Shown piece by piece: positions 32,215 to 41,178 of a DNA stretch of 45,018 nucleotides. Position 1 is the first letter of the stretch; the number at the start of each line of letters is the position of its first letter. Location of the stretch: assembly GCA_030698405.1 (NCBI GenBank), contig JAUYMU010000108.1, positions 1-45,018 on the forward strand. The letters are read 5' to 3'. Made by a program: the position numbers and the translations under genes. Below the pieces are notes generated by a model. That model had not been told where the DNA came from and searched no databases. It was given only the letters and a program-made list of their open reading frames with translations. Source of the DNA: Bacteroidota bacterium. GTDB taxonomy: Bacteria > Bacteroidota > Bacteroidia > Bacteroidales > Prolixibacteraceae.

Positions 32215-34551
32215 TTAAAAATAAGTGTCCCAAACATTACCGGCAAAGAGTTTTCCAAATTTAGAGATAGCGCTCAACGACTCTTTTGTGCTTTCTGCGT
32301 TGATGGCTTTCATGGTTCGAAGTTGCTTGATGAAATCGCCAATTGCAATTTTCAGCATTCCTTTCCCTTTTACAGGGCTTTGGTCGTCAAGTCCTTCATA
32401 AACAGTGATAAACAGGGTAGTGGTGTCGCTCCACATATCGAAACCTTTGTCGTCTTTTATTTCTTTATATCCGAAGAAATAGAAGCTCGCTCCTTCATAC
32501 GTGATTAGCTTCATTCCGTATTTCATCAGTTTTACGATCCCTTCGGCATCTTCTTTTACAAAGAGATTGAACACGCCATCAATGGCAGTAATCGGATACT
32601 TCGACAAGGCAGGACAATTCACCGTTCCAATCAATTCAGCCTTGTGATTGCTATCAGAGGAGAAGGCTTCCACATCCTGCGATTGAATGGTCAGTGTGAA
32701 ATCGAAGGGCGATTTGTTTTTCTTTCCTTCGGTGTATGCTTTTTTGTAATCCGATTTTTCATTCAGGGAAATAAAACCGCGCATGGTTTCGGTAAAAGAA
32801 ACCCCGGCTTCGTTATTTTTAAGTGGTGATTTTGTTACGGATTGAAAATCGTAGCTCAGTGTTTTCTGATTGGTTTCAACGATCAGTTTGCTATTTCGTT
32901 CGGCCAATGCGGAAATTGTAAGCAGCGGATTGGTGCCCAGCGGACGCGGAATGATGGCGCCATCCATTACAAATAAACCTTCATGAAGATCGTTTCCGGA
33001 GGAATTGCTGTAAACCTGACCAACATGATTGGTTACACCGGTAGCAGCATCGTCGCCCATTACGCAACCGCCAAGTGGATGAACAGTTACCATATCGTAA
33101 TCCAATTGCTTGTTCCATTGCGGATTTGGCATATATGTTCCGCCCAAAGCTTTGGTGGCTTCCTGAAGTTTTCCGTTTACTTTTTTGAAAATTGCCTGCT
33201 TGCCCACATCAGGCCAGCTAATTTCCAGTCTGTCTTTATCCAGGTGCATCGAGCCGTTTCCATCATCGTGCGTCATTACCAAATATACCTGCGTATGATT
33301 TAATGCGCCATGATAAGCGCCTTTCAATAAACTCACACTTTCCCGTTTTTTTTCATCTACCCAATCCTGATGGCCGTTATCCGTATCTTTGCCCAGCAAC
33401 CTCGAGAGCGATATAAATGCAGTTGTAAGCAATGGTGCGACAGGCGCCGGAATGCTTCCTTCTTCCAGTGTCATTCCTTCATCAAGAACCTCTTTGTTGC
33501 GCATGTCGATGATGGATGTGATGCACGGACCAACAGGTTCTTTGTCCACATCGTCGTAACGCTTTCCCAAACCGATGCCATTCATTTTCACATCGTTGTT
33601 ATAGCCAAAACCAAGCACATCGCCATTTCCGGTGAACTTTTTCCCCAGCAAGGGCGAAACATTCAGACCTTTTTCACGCGAGCGCAACAGTATTTCGGTA
33701 CTTCCCAGAGCGCCTGCCGATAAAATCACATTGTCAGCAGTAATACAAAGTGGCGGAGCGTCAAATTTTTCGCGTCCAACATTGTAAAGGTCGAAGTAAA
33801 CCAGCCATTTGTTGTCCTTGCGTTCCAGGTATTTTACGCCGGTTTCACAAAATATTTCAGCGCCATGATTCACCGCATCTGGCAGATAGTTCATGATCAG
33901 TGTATTTTTTGCATGATGGTTGCAACCCGTAACACAATCACCACAGTTGTTGCATTTCTTCTGCTCCACTCCCACATGGTTCGGTTGGTTGTCGTATTCG
34001 AAATTCACATTCAGGTCGAGATACCTGAATTCTTCTTTCATCGCTGCTGCGGAAGTTTTCATTCCCCTGGTTTTAGCCAGTTCAGGATAACCGGACTGAC
34101 CTTCAGGATAAGGACTTGGTTTTAGCATCTTTCGTGCTTTGTCAAAACCATCTTTTAAGGTTTGCATTTCATTCCGGATGGCTTCCGGCCAGCGTACATC
34201 ATCAAAAACGCGCGGTTCAGGCTCAATGGAAACATTGGCGTTTACATTGGAAGTGCCGCCCAATCCGCATCCTTTGAACACAGTCATTTCTTTGCCCATG
34301 TAAAATTCGTACAAACCAGTTTTGCTACCGATTTGTTTTTTGTCGGTATTCACCTGCATTTCTTTGGCAGCATCGTCCAAATCCCACGGATATTCGCCTG
34401 GCCGGAATTCTTTCCCTTTTTCCAGAAGACAGACTTGCAATCCGGCACGTGAAAGGCGCGAGGCAGCAATGCTTCCGCCATATCCGGAACCTACGATGAC
34501 AAATTGATAGTGCGATCTTAACGCGGTAATTGGTTTTGATAATCGTTTCAT
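32215..34551 (-). CDS. GMC oxidoreductase, cholesterol-oxidase-like, with Cys cluster and C-terminal extension
   Basis: 778 residues. The FAD motif GSGYGGS is at 21-27 with E44 as the ribose acid. GCGLGGTSNVNANV (94-107) is the GMC signature segment. A four-Cys motif C200-x2-C203-x2-C206-x3-C210 follows, as in ferredoxins. GMC_oxred_C is VHPLGGCVMGDDAATG through GTNPLLTISALAERN. About 190 further residues (590-778) form an extra domain I cannot name, which in relatives is fused to an alpha/beta hydrolase. GMC enzymes oxidise an alcohol to an aldehyde or ketone. No signal peptide is seen. It shares an operon with such a hydrolase and lies 1 base from the metallophosphoesterase gene. Confidence 0.88.
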   Translation of the reverse strand: MKRLSKPITALRSHYQFVIVGSGYGGSIAASRLSRAGLQVCLLEKGKEFRPGEYPWDLDDAAKEMQVNTDKKQIGSKTGLYEFYMGKEMTVFKGCGLGGTSNVNANVSIEPEPRVFDDVRWPEAIRNEMQTLKDGFDKARKMLKPSPYPEGQSGYPELAKTRGMKTSAAAMKEEFRYLDLNVNFEYDNQPNHVGVEQKKCNNCGDCVTGCNHHAKNTLIMNYLPDAVNHGAEIFCETGVKYLERKDNKWLVYFDLYNVGREKFDAPPLCITADNVILSAGALGSTEILLRSREKGLNVSPLLGKKFTGNGDVLGFGYNNDVKMNGIGLGKRYDDVDKEPVGPCITSIIDMRNKEVLDEGMTLEEGSIPAPVAPLLTTAFISLSRLLGKDTDNGHQDWVDEKKRESVSLLKGAYHGALNHTQVYLVMTHDDGNGSMHLDKDRLEISWPDVGKQAIFKKVNGKLQEATKALGGTYMPNPQWNKQLDYDMVTVHPLGGCVMGDDAATGVTNHVGQVYSNSSGNDLHEGLFVMDGAIIPRPLGTNPLLTISALAERNSKLIVETNQKTLSYDFQSVTKSPLKNNEAGVSFTETMRGFISLNEKSDYKKAYTEGKKNKSPFDFTLTIQSQDVEAFSSDSNHKAELIGTVNCPALSKYPITAIDGVFNLFVKEDAEGIVKLMKYGMKLITYEGASFYFFGYKEIKDDKGFDMWSDTTTLFITVYEGLDDQSPVKGKGMLKIAIGDFIKQLRTMKAINAESTKESLSAISKFGKLFAGNVWDTYF

Positions 34552-34552
34552 G

Positions 34553-36364
34553 TTATGTGTTTTTAATAATTATTGGCGGTTCAATTAAGTGACAATCAGG
34601 AAATTTTCCTTCAAATTTCAGAGAGTCACCTTCTCCGGATTGTTTCCAGTTGGTTGTAACACGATCAACCCCAACCGGATAAATGGTGAGCTGATCTTTG
34701 GTAATGTGCAGGCGCAGAAAATTTTTATAATGCTGAAGGGCGAGCGAGGAAAAACCTTCGTCCAGATTTACTTTCAGGAGATAAACACCAAACCAGAGGT
34801 AGATACCGAAAATAAAACCACCTACTATTCCTCCGGCCAGCGCTGCCGCCAGAGTAGTGGAAATGATGAAAAGCAATTGTTGACCTTCAGGAAAGAAGGG
34901 GTAGAGAAATTCTGCAAACACGCTGAGCCAAAACATCAGGTTGAACCATTGAACAATGCCGTGTGGCAGACCCATAAATAAATTTAAACGTTTGATCCGT
35001 TTGGTATCGGAAAATTTCATGCACCCAAAAATCAAAATGAAACTGATCAAGATAAAAAGCGGGTGGTTAATCAGGGTTTTAAAAATGATGGAAAAAGATT
35101 GACTTAAATCGGCTGCGTTCGCCAGCTGTTTTACAAATGTTCCTTTTGTATCGTAATAAGTTGTGCCTTGCAGGATCCATGTTAACATCAATTCAACAAA
35201 CGAAAGGAAAAGTACGAACTCTTTATTGAACCATGGAAATGCGAAGTTCAGAAAGGAGAGTTTCCGCGAATCACTTTTTGAAGGGAAAACTGCTTTAAGT
35301 TCAGGATCATTTTTTAGTGCGCTTCTTTGGAATGAAAAATCTGTTGTTGCCATTTTGGTCAATTTGTCGGGCAACAAATGTGTCGGATGCAGAAAAGCGC
35401 CTCCGCCCCCGGCGGTAATCAGGTGGTTGGTATATCCTTCTTTCTGCTCTTCGTAATGTGAAAAATGATGCAAATCGCCGGTTATGGTGGCAACGAGCTT
35501 AAATTTTTTCCCGATTAACCCGTAGGCATCTTCAGTAATATATAGTTGTTCGAAATATTTCAGGCGTTTGTATGATTCGTTTTCCCTGTACAACTCATGA
35601 TATACCCAGGCAGGCTCGGCAGTACAGAGGATTACCTTGTCGCCATCCTTCATCCGGTTTATGGCAATTTGCTGAAAATACTCCTTTTGCGGCTGGTCGA
35701 TATCCGAGTTCAGTTGAACATCGATTCCAAAAATCCAGTAATTGTATGGCAGTTCAATGGCAAAATAGCTTCTTTCCTGTACCGTTTGCCAATTGCCAAT
35801 CAGCCGTTTCTGGCAAAAAAGGCTGATGAAATTTCCCAATCCATCGTACCAATCGTGATTACCGGGAATGGCAAACATTTTTGGATGGTTGTTTTTATCG
35901 GATTTGTCGATACAGGGATTTGCTGTGCCAAACGGAATTTTGAAACGATTATCGTATTCCTTCATTTCTGGCGTTGGATACACCTGATCGCCTCCAAATA
36001 TGATTAAATCTCCGGGTTTGGTTATAACTCCTTCTTTGTAAAAATCAATGTTTTCAGCTTGATTTTCACCCTCGTAATCTTTCTTTAAAGCGAGTTTCAG
36101 GTTTTTTTCTGAAACCAGTTTTGCAATCGAAAAGGTTGAGTTGAACCCATCGCCGGTATCGGAAACATAGTCGATCCAAAGTTCAGTTTCATCGCCAAAA
36201 CTGATGGCTTTTGCCTGAGGTTTCAAGGCTGCCTGTATCTCACGCTTATCGGCAAAATGACCGAACTGACCCGAAATTACAGATCGTAATCCGGTTGCCG
36301 CCAACTGCTTGGTGTCGTACCAGTTGACCATCTTCGGCTGAATGTATTTTTTTGATGTCGCCAT
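34553..36364 (-). CDS. Metallophosphoesterase with C-terminal membrane domain
   Basis: 603 residues. Calcineurin-like motifs are spread over the first 330 residues: D69 in SDTGDG, GGDQVYPTPE (124-133), GNHDWYDG (168-175), and TGDLHHFSHY with the late His ligands. From about 380 the chain has several hydrophobic segments (FVLFLSFVELMLTWIL, PLFILISFILIFG, the Gly-rich ALAGGIVGGFIFGIYLWFGVYLL), so the enzyme is probably anchored with its catalytic part on one face. The substrate is unknown; phospholipid or another phosphodiester is plausible from its neighbours. Confidence 0.88.
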   Translation of the reverse strand: MATSKKYIQPKMVNWYDTKQLAATGLRSVISGQFGHFADKREIQAALKPQAKAISFGDETELWIDYVSDTGDGFNSTFSIAKLVSEKNLKLALKKDYEGENQAENIDFYKEGVITKPGDLIIFGGDQVYPTPEMKEYDNRFKIPFGTANPCIDKSDKNNHPKMFAIPGNHDWYDGLGNFISLFCQKRLIGNWQTVQERSYFAIELPYNYWIFGIDVQLNSDIDQPQKEYFQQIAINRMKDGDKVILCTAEPAWVYHELYRENESYKRLKYFEQLYITEDAYGLIGKKFKLVATITGDLHHFSHYEEQKEGYTNHLITAGGGGAFLHPTHLLPDKLTKMATTDFSFQRSALKNDPELKAVFPSKSDSRKLSFLNFAFPWFNKEFVLFLSFVELMLTWILQGTTYYDTKGTFVKQLANAADLSQSFSIIFKTLINHPLFILISFILIFGCMKFSDTKRIKRLNLFMGLPHGIVQWFNLMFWLSVFAEFLYPFFPEGQQLLFIISTTLAAALAGGIVGGFIFGIYLWFGVYLLKVNLDEGFSSLALQHYKNFLRLHITKDQLTIYPVGVDRVTTNWKQSGEGDSLKFEGKFPDCHLIEPPIIIKNT

Positions 36365-36410
36365 ATCGTTTATTTTAAACCCATCGGGTTTGAATTTGAA
36401 TAACCGTTTA

Positions 36411-37826
36411 TTATTCTCCGTACACTTCCTTCAGAATCCTGAATTTTTCTTTCCATTTACCAAACAAACCGCTGCTGCTGCTCACATGAACGAAAGGGAC
36501 GTTTTTAATCCGAATCCATGCGTTTTGCTTTAATATTGCTGAAATTGGCTTTGGCAAATTTTTACAGGTAATGGAGCAACGGGCTTTTTTAAATTCCATG
36601 CCCAGTAATAAATCATACTGACTGTTCAAATCGAGCTCGCATTGCAAATGCTGGATTTGATCTTCAAAAACGAAATCACATTCTAGTGTTAAAATCTGTT
36701 CGGTCTGACTGATCATTACTTGATTGTTGTAAGTTGAAATCCGGTATTCACTGTTTTCAAACGAAACGGACACAAAAGCACGCAAAACCAATTCCCGGTG
36801 TACAATTCTGAAATTGAAATTAACGTTCAGCGAAAAATCGGTCAGTTTGTTTTTCCAGTCTATCAATCCTGAAAATAGTGATCTGAAAACCAGAACCGAT
36901 CCGGGTTCATTCATCATCGAAGCTTTGTAATCGGGCGCAACTCCCTGTTCGGTTTTTCGTTGCAGATAACTTTTTGCATCGGCATAACCACGGTTGATCA
37001 ATTCGTCAGCATTGATTTTGTTGAACATTAAATCAGGATCCAATGGCAATGGAAATTCAGGTTTTATGACATGAAGAATCGTTTTTTCAGAATCGTTTTT
37101 TCCGCTGTTAAGTTTTTCTATTTGTTCCAGTTCAAGCAGTAAACCGCCATTGGCGCTAATTTCAATCATGTGCACATACTGATTAAATGTGCCGTTTAAA
37201 AATTCGTGCGAGTTGCCGATGGCCCAAACCAACCAGATTTCGTTTACGTTTCGTTTCAGGGCTTCGGTGATATTGGCATCTTTAATCCACACTGCATCGG
37301 TGTACCAATCGCCGTTAATTTCAATTGCCGGCATAAAAATGGGCAGCGACATTCCCGCCACCAAATGCTGCAGTGTAACGTTTCGGTTTGAAAAAACTTC
37401 AATGGTTTTTTTTGAGAAATTGCACACGTTAAAAGTGGCATCAATCGCAGTGTTGGCGTTCATTTTTGCCACATCAATTCCCAGCGTGGGATATACTTTG
37501 TTGATCATTCCGTCGGCATCGCCAAAGGCTGCAAATGTTTTTTTAGAGAAATAGCTTTTAAATGGTAGCAGCGACGAAAAATGCATCACATTTACTTTTC
37601 GCCAGCGGATACCCATGTCTTTTGCTTCAATTCCGGAGCTAAGCATGGCTGTATTAAAAATTCCTCCTGAAGTGCCATCAAAATGACTGAAGCTGAAGCC
37701 CTCTTCTTCCAGCGCCTTAATAACACCGGCTTGATAGGCAAGGCGCGCACCGCCACCTGCCAAAATCAGCGAACGTTTGATTCCGGCAGAATTTACTTCA
37801 GCAATAATGTTTTTAGGCGATGACAT
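36411..37826 (-). CDS. Patatin-like phospholipase
   Basis: 471 residues. The oxyanion loop GGGARLAYQAG is at 24-34 and the nucleophile elbow is G51-T-S53-G-G. The catalytic Asp probably lies in GDWYTDAVW, where DA replaces the common DG of patatins. The second half (from about 290) is a beta-rich domain I do not recognise. It is a likely serine lipid acyl hydrolase of the cytoplasmic or inner-membrane face, with no signal peptide. Its start overlaps the preceding small membrane-protein gene by 14 bases. Confidence 0.9.
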   Translation of the reverse strand: MSSPKNIIAEVNSAGIKRSLILAGGGARLAYQAGVIKALEEEGFSFSHFDGTSGGIFNTAMLSSGIEAKDMGIRWRKVNVMHFSSLLPFKSYFSKKTFAAFGDADGMINKVYPTLGIDVAKMNANTAIDATFNVCNFSKKTIEVFSNRNVTLQHLVAGMSLPIFMPAIEINGDWYTDAVWIKDANITEALKRNVNEIWLVWAIGNSHEFLNGTFNQYVHMIEISANGGLLLELEQIEKLNSGKNDSEKTILHVIKPEFPLPLDPDLMFNKINADELINRGYADAKSYLQRKTEQGVAPDYKASMMNEPGSVLVFRSLFSGLIDWKNKLTDFSLNVNFNFRIVHRELVLRAFVSVSFENSEYRISTYNNQVMISQTEQILTLECDFVFEDQIQHLQCELDLNSQYDLLLGMEFKKARCSITCKNLPKPISAILKQNAWIRIKNVPFVHVSSSSGLFGKWKEKFRILKEVYGE

Positions 37827-38232
37827 TTTGCACGACCAGTTTTCGTGAATAAAAATAGATGACCACTACACCCACCAATTCAAAAGCAAGGAAAAAAAGC
37901 ATCATCCAACTTGGGATTCCGTCCATTACGATCGACATTGTTCTGGAAAGAACTCCGGCACCCATGATGAAAATGAATAGCCGGTTGAACTCCTTTTTGC
38001 TGAAAATGCTCTTCACATACAGGATGGCGAAAATGCCGAACCCCAACTCAATGGCTCTCAAAAACCTATACTGGCTCAATAGATTGATGCGCTGAAAGTC
38101 GGTTAAAGTGTTTGTTTCCAAATTAAATAACAGCCGGTAATCAAATTCAGGATAAATAAATGCTCCCCAGAAACCGGCAACAATTACCAACCCGATGTAG
38201 GAATAATAGAAAAAGTAATTAGCCAGTCGCAT
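37813..38232 (-). CDS. Small polytopic membrane protein
   Basis: 139 residues with four predicted membrane segments (about 5-25, 50-70, 80-98 and 106-128). No catalytic motif and no recognised family. It overlaps both neighbours by 14 bases, so it is tightly coupled to the patatin gene downstream and to the next membrane protein upstream. Confidence 0.78.
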   Translation of the reverse strand: MRLANYFFYYSYIGLVIVAGFWGAFIYPEFDYRLLFNLETNTLTDFQRINLLSQYRFLRAIELGFGIFAILYVKSIFSKKEFNRLFIFIMGAGVLSRTMSIVMDGIPSWMMLFFLAFELVGVVVIYFYSRKLVVQNVIA

Positions 38233-38605
38233 CGCTTTTAAGGGTTTTTAAATAATAGAAAAAAAGGAGTGCCGAGAATAAATCAAACACGGCTACTCCG
38301 GCTGCAAGCAGAATAAATGTTCCATTAAAAATGCCGATAAAAACAGCCACGGAAGCGCCTAATTTTTGTAAGCCCGACCAAATTACCACGACCCGGTTGT
38401 TCTCCACGTGGTACAAAGCATGAATCATCATTCCGCCAAACAGAAACATGAACATGCCGATTGTTGCAAATAATTGTTTAGAGGTTGTGTTAATTTCAGC
38501 GCCTACAAAATTTAGCACAAAGGCTGGCGCTATTGCCTGCATGGCGCCTGAAAACAAAGTGGCAACCGAAATCAGCAAAATAATGAGCCGGATAAATTTT
38601 TTCAT
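38219..38605 (-). CDS. Small membrane protein, possibly DUF4345-like
   Basis: 128 residues, four membrane segments. The first helix is followed by the short IAPAFVLNFVG loop and a Gly-Met-rich second helix (IGMFMFLFGGMMIHAL) that recalls DUF4345, a tentative match. It lies 3 bases from the next membrane-protein gene upstream and overlaps the one downstream. Confidence 0.75.
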   Translation of the reverse strand: MKKFIRLIILLISVATLFSGAMQAIAPAFVLNFVGAEINTTSKQLFATIGMFMFLFGGMMIHALYHVENNRVVVIWSGLQKLGASVAVFIGIFNGTFILLAAGVAVFDLFSALLFFYYLKTLKSDATG

Positions 38606-38608
38606 AAG

Positions 38609-39088
38609 TTACGGTTTACGCGCTTTGGCGATAAAATAATACATGGTGATGCCCCACATTACTGCAAGAATGTAAAACCTCACATCATTATAAAACATCC
38701 AGTCTTTCAATAATTCCTGAAGTACAGCCTGATCAGTTACTCCAGCCTTAAATTGGTCGTTGATGTCTTCAATAAACTTCTGCTGTGTCACCACCGGAAC
38801 GAGCAATCCGGGAATCCACGCCAGCGGAATCCAGCGGAACCTGGTTTTCCATTCCAAAATCAACATGATTACCAATGCAACTGCCATGATCGGGATGGAG
38901 ATAAAGAAAAACTTCGTGGCCGTATCGGTTTGCGGAATAATCGCATCGTAATAATTGCTTACATTCAGCTTGGTTGGGTAGTTCGGGAAAAAGAAAAAGT
39001 GAAGCGTCCAGAACATTCCGAGGTAAATAGACGAGCAAAAAAAGATGTACGCGTTATTGATATCGAGCAGTGTTTGTTTAAGTTTCAT
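38609..39088 (-). CDS. Membrane protein, possibly DUF1772/anthrone-oxygenase-like
   Basis: 159 residues with four membrane segments. The overall plan recalls the DUF1772 fold: an N-terminal helix with Asn/Phe, the short soluble loop YYDAIIPQTDTAT, and a final W-x3-N-x2-R-like segment (WMFYNDVRFYIL). DUF1772 includes anthrone-oxygenase-type proteins of polyketide pathways. The link is suggestive, not secure. Confidence 0.72.
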   Translation of the reverse strand: MKLKQTLLDINNAYIFFCSSIYLGMFWTLHFFFFPNYPTKLNVSNYYDAIIPQTDTATKFFFISIPIMAVALVIMLILEWKTRFRWIPLAWIPGLLVPVVTQQKFIEDINDQFKAGVTDQAVLQELLKDWMFYNDVRFYILAVMWGITMYYFIAKARKP

Positions 39089-39100
39089 GGCGAAGTAGTT

Positions 39101-39988
39101 TTAAATTCTGAATTTTTCGTAATCGGTGATCGATGGCGTTTCCAGCCAATCTTCGTTGAGTCCCAGGTTGAACACACTTTCAAATCCTTCAGGAGTGACT
39201 TTTTCGGGTTTATTTTCGTAAGTCATAAACCAACATTCAAAATGATCATCCAGAATGCCAGTGGTTTCGGGCATGTATATTGTGAAAAATGGTTTGCTTT
39301 CAATTTGCAAATCCTTTAGGAATTTGGTCCGTGGATGGTCGCCAATAAACAATCGTCCGGTCGCACTTTTTCCAAATCTGATTCCGGCTTTCGATTTAAA
39401 ATGAATGTACGAAGCCATCAGCATATTCCGGAAATGACTGTAGTTGATCGCACTAAGGTTGATCGGAAAGTTGGTCTTCTTCGGTTTGTCAATTTCAATC
39501 CTGAAAGCAAACTGCCCGTCTTTTTCGTATTGCGAAGTAACCTGATTATCAGTAATAATAAAATCGAGATTTGCCTTGTGTTTGGGCATTCCCCAGATTC
39601 CTTTTCCACCTTTAACCGATACTTCGGAACTGACCGGAAGATCCAGAATGAACTGTCCGGTTTTGTATGTTTTCATCATCATGGCCGGAAGCATTGGCGG
39701 AGCTGGTTTGCTGCCGCGGGTCACCGCCAATGCAATGCTGTATTCGATGTATTTGCCAATGGTGGTGACACGATAGTCGATCACCGTTACCATGAAAACA
39801 GCTTTGCCAAATGCTTTTACCGGATGCAATTCATTACCGGGCAAAATGGCTTTTGCTTTTTCGTAGTCGCATAAAAAACCAGCCATAATAGCGGGCGATT
39901 GGGTGGCACCCACCGGTAGTTTAAAGGTGATCCCGTCAACCATGGAATACCGGCCTTCGTAATCTTTAATTCGTTTTGATACTGACAT
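39101..39988 (-). CDS. Acetoacetate-decarboxylase-family protein
   Basis: 295 residues. The Schiff-base Lys of this family is conserved as K136 in GIWGMPKHKANLDF, and the preceding SSEVSVKGGKG fits the Glu-rich approach to it. IEYSIALAVTRG is an inner strand of the double-barrel. Family members decarboxylate beta-keto acids or carry out related aldol-type reactions. Here it sits between an alpha/beta hydrolase (12 bases) and membrane proteins (12 bases). The Lys argues for catalysis through an imine; the substrate is unknown. Confidence 0.88.
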   Translation of the reverse strand: MSVSKRIKDYEGRYSMVDGITFKLPVGATQSPAIMAGFLCDYEKAKAILPGNELHPVKAFGKAVFMVTVIDYRVTTIGKYIEYSIALAVTRGSKPAPPMLPAMMMKTYKTGQFILDLPVSSEVSVKGGKGIWGMPKHKANLDFIITDNQVTSQYEKDGQFAFRIEIDKPKKTNFPINLSAINYSHFRNMLMASYIHFKSKAGIRFGKSATGRLFIGDHPRTKFLKDLQIESKPFFTIYMPETTGILDDHFECWFMTYENKPEKVTPEGFESVFNLGLNEDWLETPSITDYEKFRI

Positions 39989-40000
39989 AGCGTTATGTGT

Positions 40001-41014
40001 TTATGTATTCAATTCATCAATCATTACCGGAAAAATATCTTTGTGTGCATTCTTCCCAAGAAATATATCCAGATGACTATACGTGTCATACACGTATAAC
40101 TTATGGAAATCAGGTTTTAATCGGTTGAAATAGTCAAACGAATTTACCTGACTTTCACTCCTGAAACATTTGTTGAGCTTTCCGGCGAAAAAAACAAAAC
40201 GCGCATCGGTTGCAGGAATTTTTTCAGCATAGTGTTTGGCTCCATCAACCGAAACCAACGATCCTTTGTGCACACCTTTCCGTATGTGCCGAAAAAAATG
40301 TACCGGCACCGGACCAAATTCATTTCTGATCCAGTCCATGGTTTTATCGCTGAGGTTTTCCAACTCCCACAACGCCGGAAAGCCTGCGCCGTAAGTAAAA
40401 CTTACAAATTTTCCGACGTTGGTATCCTTTTCGAAATGGGTGGCAAGTACCAAAGCCCTGAAGAACTTCGCACGAAAATCAGGAGCATCGTCTCCCCACC
40501 GTGGATTGAGATAATCGGTCATCAAACCAGCAATTTCAAGAACTACATCCAATTTGACACGCGACCACGAAGGCACAACAGGATGAAGCGAAACTGCATT
40601 TGTGACAATAGTTTTAACTTGTGGAACCAGACCTTCGATGGCCGAAATCATAAAACTGGTGGAACCCTGACAATGAATAATTGCTTTGCATTGTTTGACG
40701 CCACTTACTTCACATACCTTTTGAATGGCAGCCGGATGGTCGTTCTTTGCAACTACATCCAAATCCCATTTATTGGCCGGAAATTCAGTACTTGCACGCC
40801 AGTTTTCGAGAAATACATCGTAACCGGCCTCGGCAAGCATGTCCAGCAAATTAACTTCGTTCGGCGGATTAAAAATATTGGCCCGAACGCCTGCACCATG
40901 CACCAGCATTACCGGTCCGCGATGTTTGGAGCGAATGTGTTTTAACCGCCATAAATTACATTCAAAACCATCGAATGCCTTAAAAGGAATAATATCAAAT
41001 TCATGTTTGTCCAT
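40001..41014 (-). CDS. Alpha/beta hydrolase with Cys at the nucleophile elbow, first gene of the GMC operon
   Basis: 337 residues. The oxyanion segment is LVHGAGVRANIF (about 37-48). The nucleophile elbow reads H114-C115-Q-G-S where G-x-S-x-G is usual, so Cys probably replaces Ser, as in dienelactone hydrolase. The C-terminal catalytic His is in YSHLDIFLGKNAH. Relatives of this hydrolase are often fused to cholesterol-oxidase-like GMC proteins; here the two are separate genes of one operon. The promoter at 41056-41109 lies directly upstream, with a leader of about 35-40 bases. Confidence 0.87.
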   Translation of the reverse strand: MDKHEFDIIPFKAFDGFECNLWRLKHIRSKHRGPVMLVHGAGVRANIFNPPNEVNLLDMLAEAGYDVFLENWRASTEFPANKWDLDVVAKNDHPAAIQKVCEVSGVKQCKAIIHCQGSTSFMISAIEGLVPQVKTIVTNAVSLHPVVPSWSRVKLDVVLEIAGLMTDYLNPRWGDDAPDFRAKFFRALVLATHFEKDTNVGKFVSFTYGAGFPALWELENLSDKTMDWIRNEFGPVPVHFFRHIRKGVHKGSLVSVDGAKHYAEKIPATDARFVFFAGKLNKCFRSESQVNSFDYFNRLKPDFHKLYVYDTYSHLDIFLGKNAHKDIFPVMIDELNT

Positions 41015-41055
41015 ATTCTATCGGCAGTTAAATTCTCAAACACACTGAATTCGAT

Positions 41056-41109
41056 AAATTTACTTTAACAGTTGAGATCTGTCAATAGCACGAACGTGTC
41101 ATTTTGCAG
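41056..41109 (-). promoter_or_regulatory. Promoter of the GMC operon, sharing a 30-base block with 44511-44564
   Basis: On the minus strand: an upstream block containing AAAATGACACGTTCGTGC, then TTG (in TATTGACA), a 20-base spacer and TAAATTT at 41062-41056. The 30-base block 41080-41109 is identical to 44535-44564 except for one base. CACG-AA-CGTG inside it is a near-palindrome that could bind a dimeric regulator. The predicted -7 box lies about 42 bases before the ATG. Confidence 0.75.
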
Positions 41110-41112
41110 AAA

Positions 41113-41146
41113 AAGCCCAATAAGATTTTAAATTCTTATTGGGCTT
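41113..41146 (-). terminator. Terminator of the 44476-41179 operon
   Basis: A perfect 13-bp stem (AAGCCCAATAAGA with its complement) around an 8-base loop, followed on the minus strand by five T. It stands back to back with the next promoter, so it isolates the two leftward operons. Confidence 0.85.
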
Positions 41147-41178
41147 GAATTAGTATGCCAGCAGTAAATACAATTTAC

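Noticed and set aside
40232-40945. A 237-codon open frame on the plus strand
   Set aside because: It is antisense to the alpha/beta hydrolase gene, which has conserved motifs and a promoter; the plus-strand product has no recognisable features.
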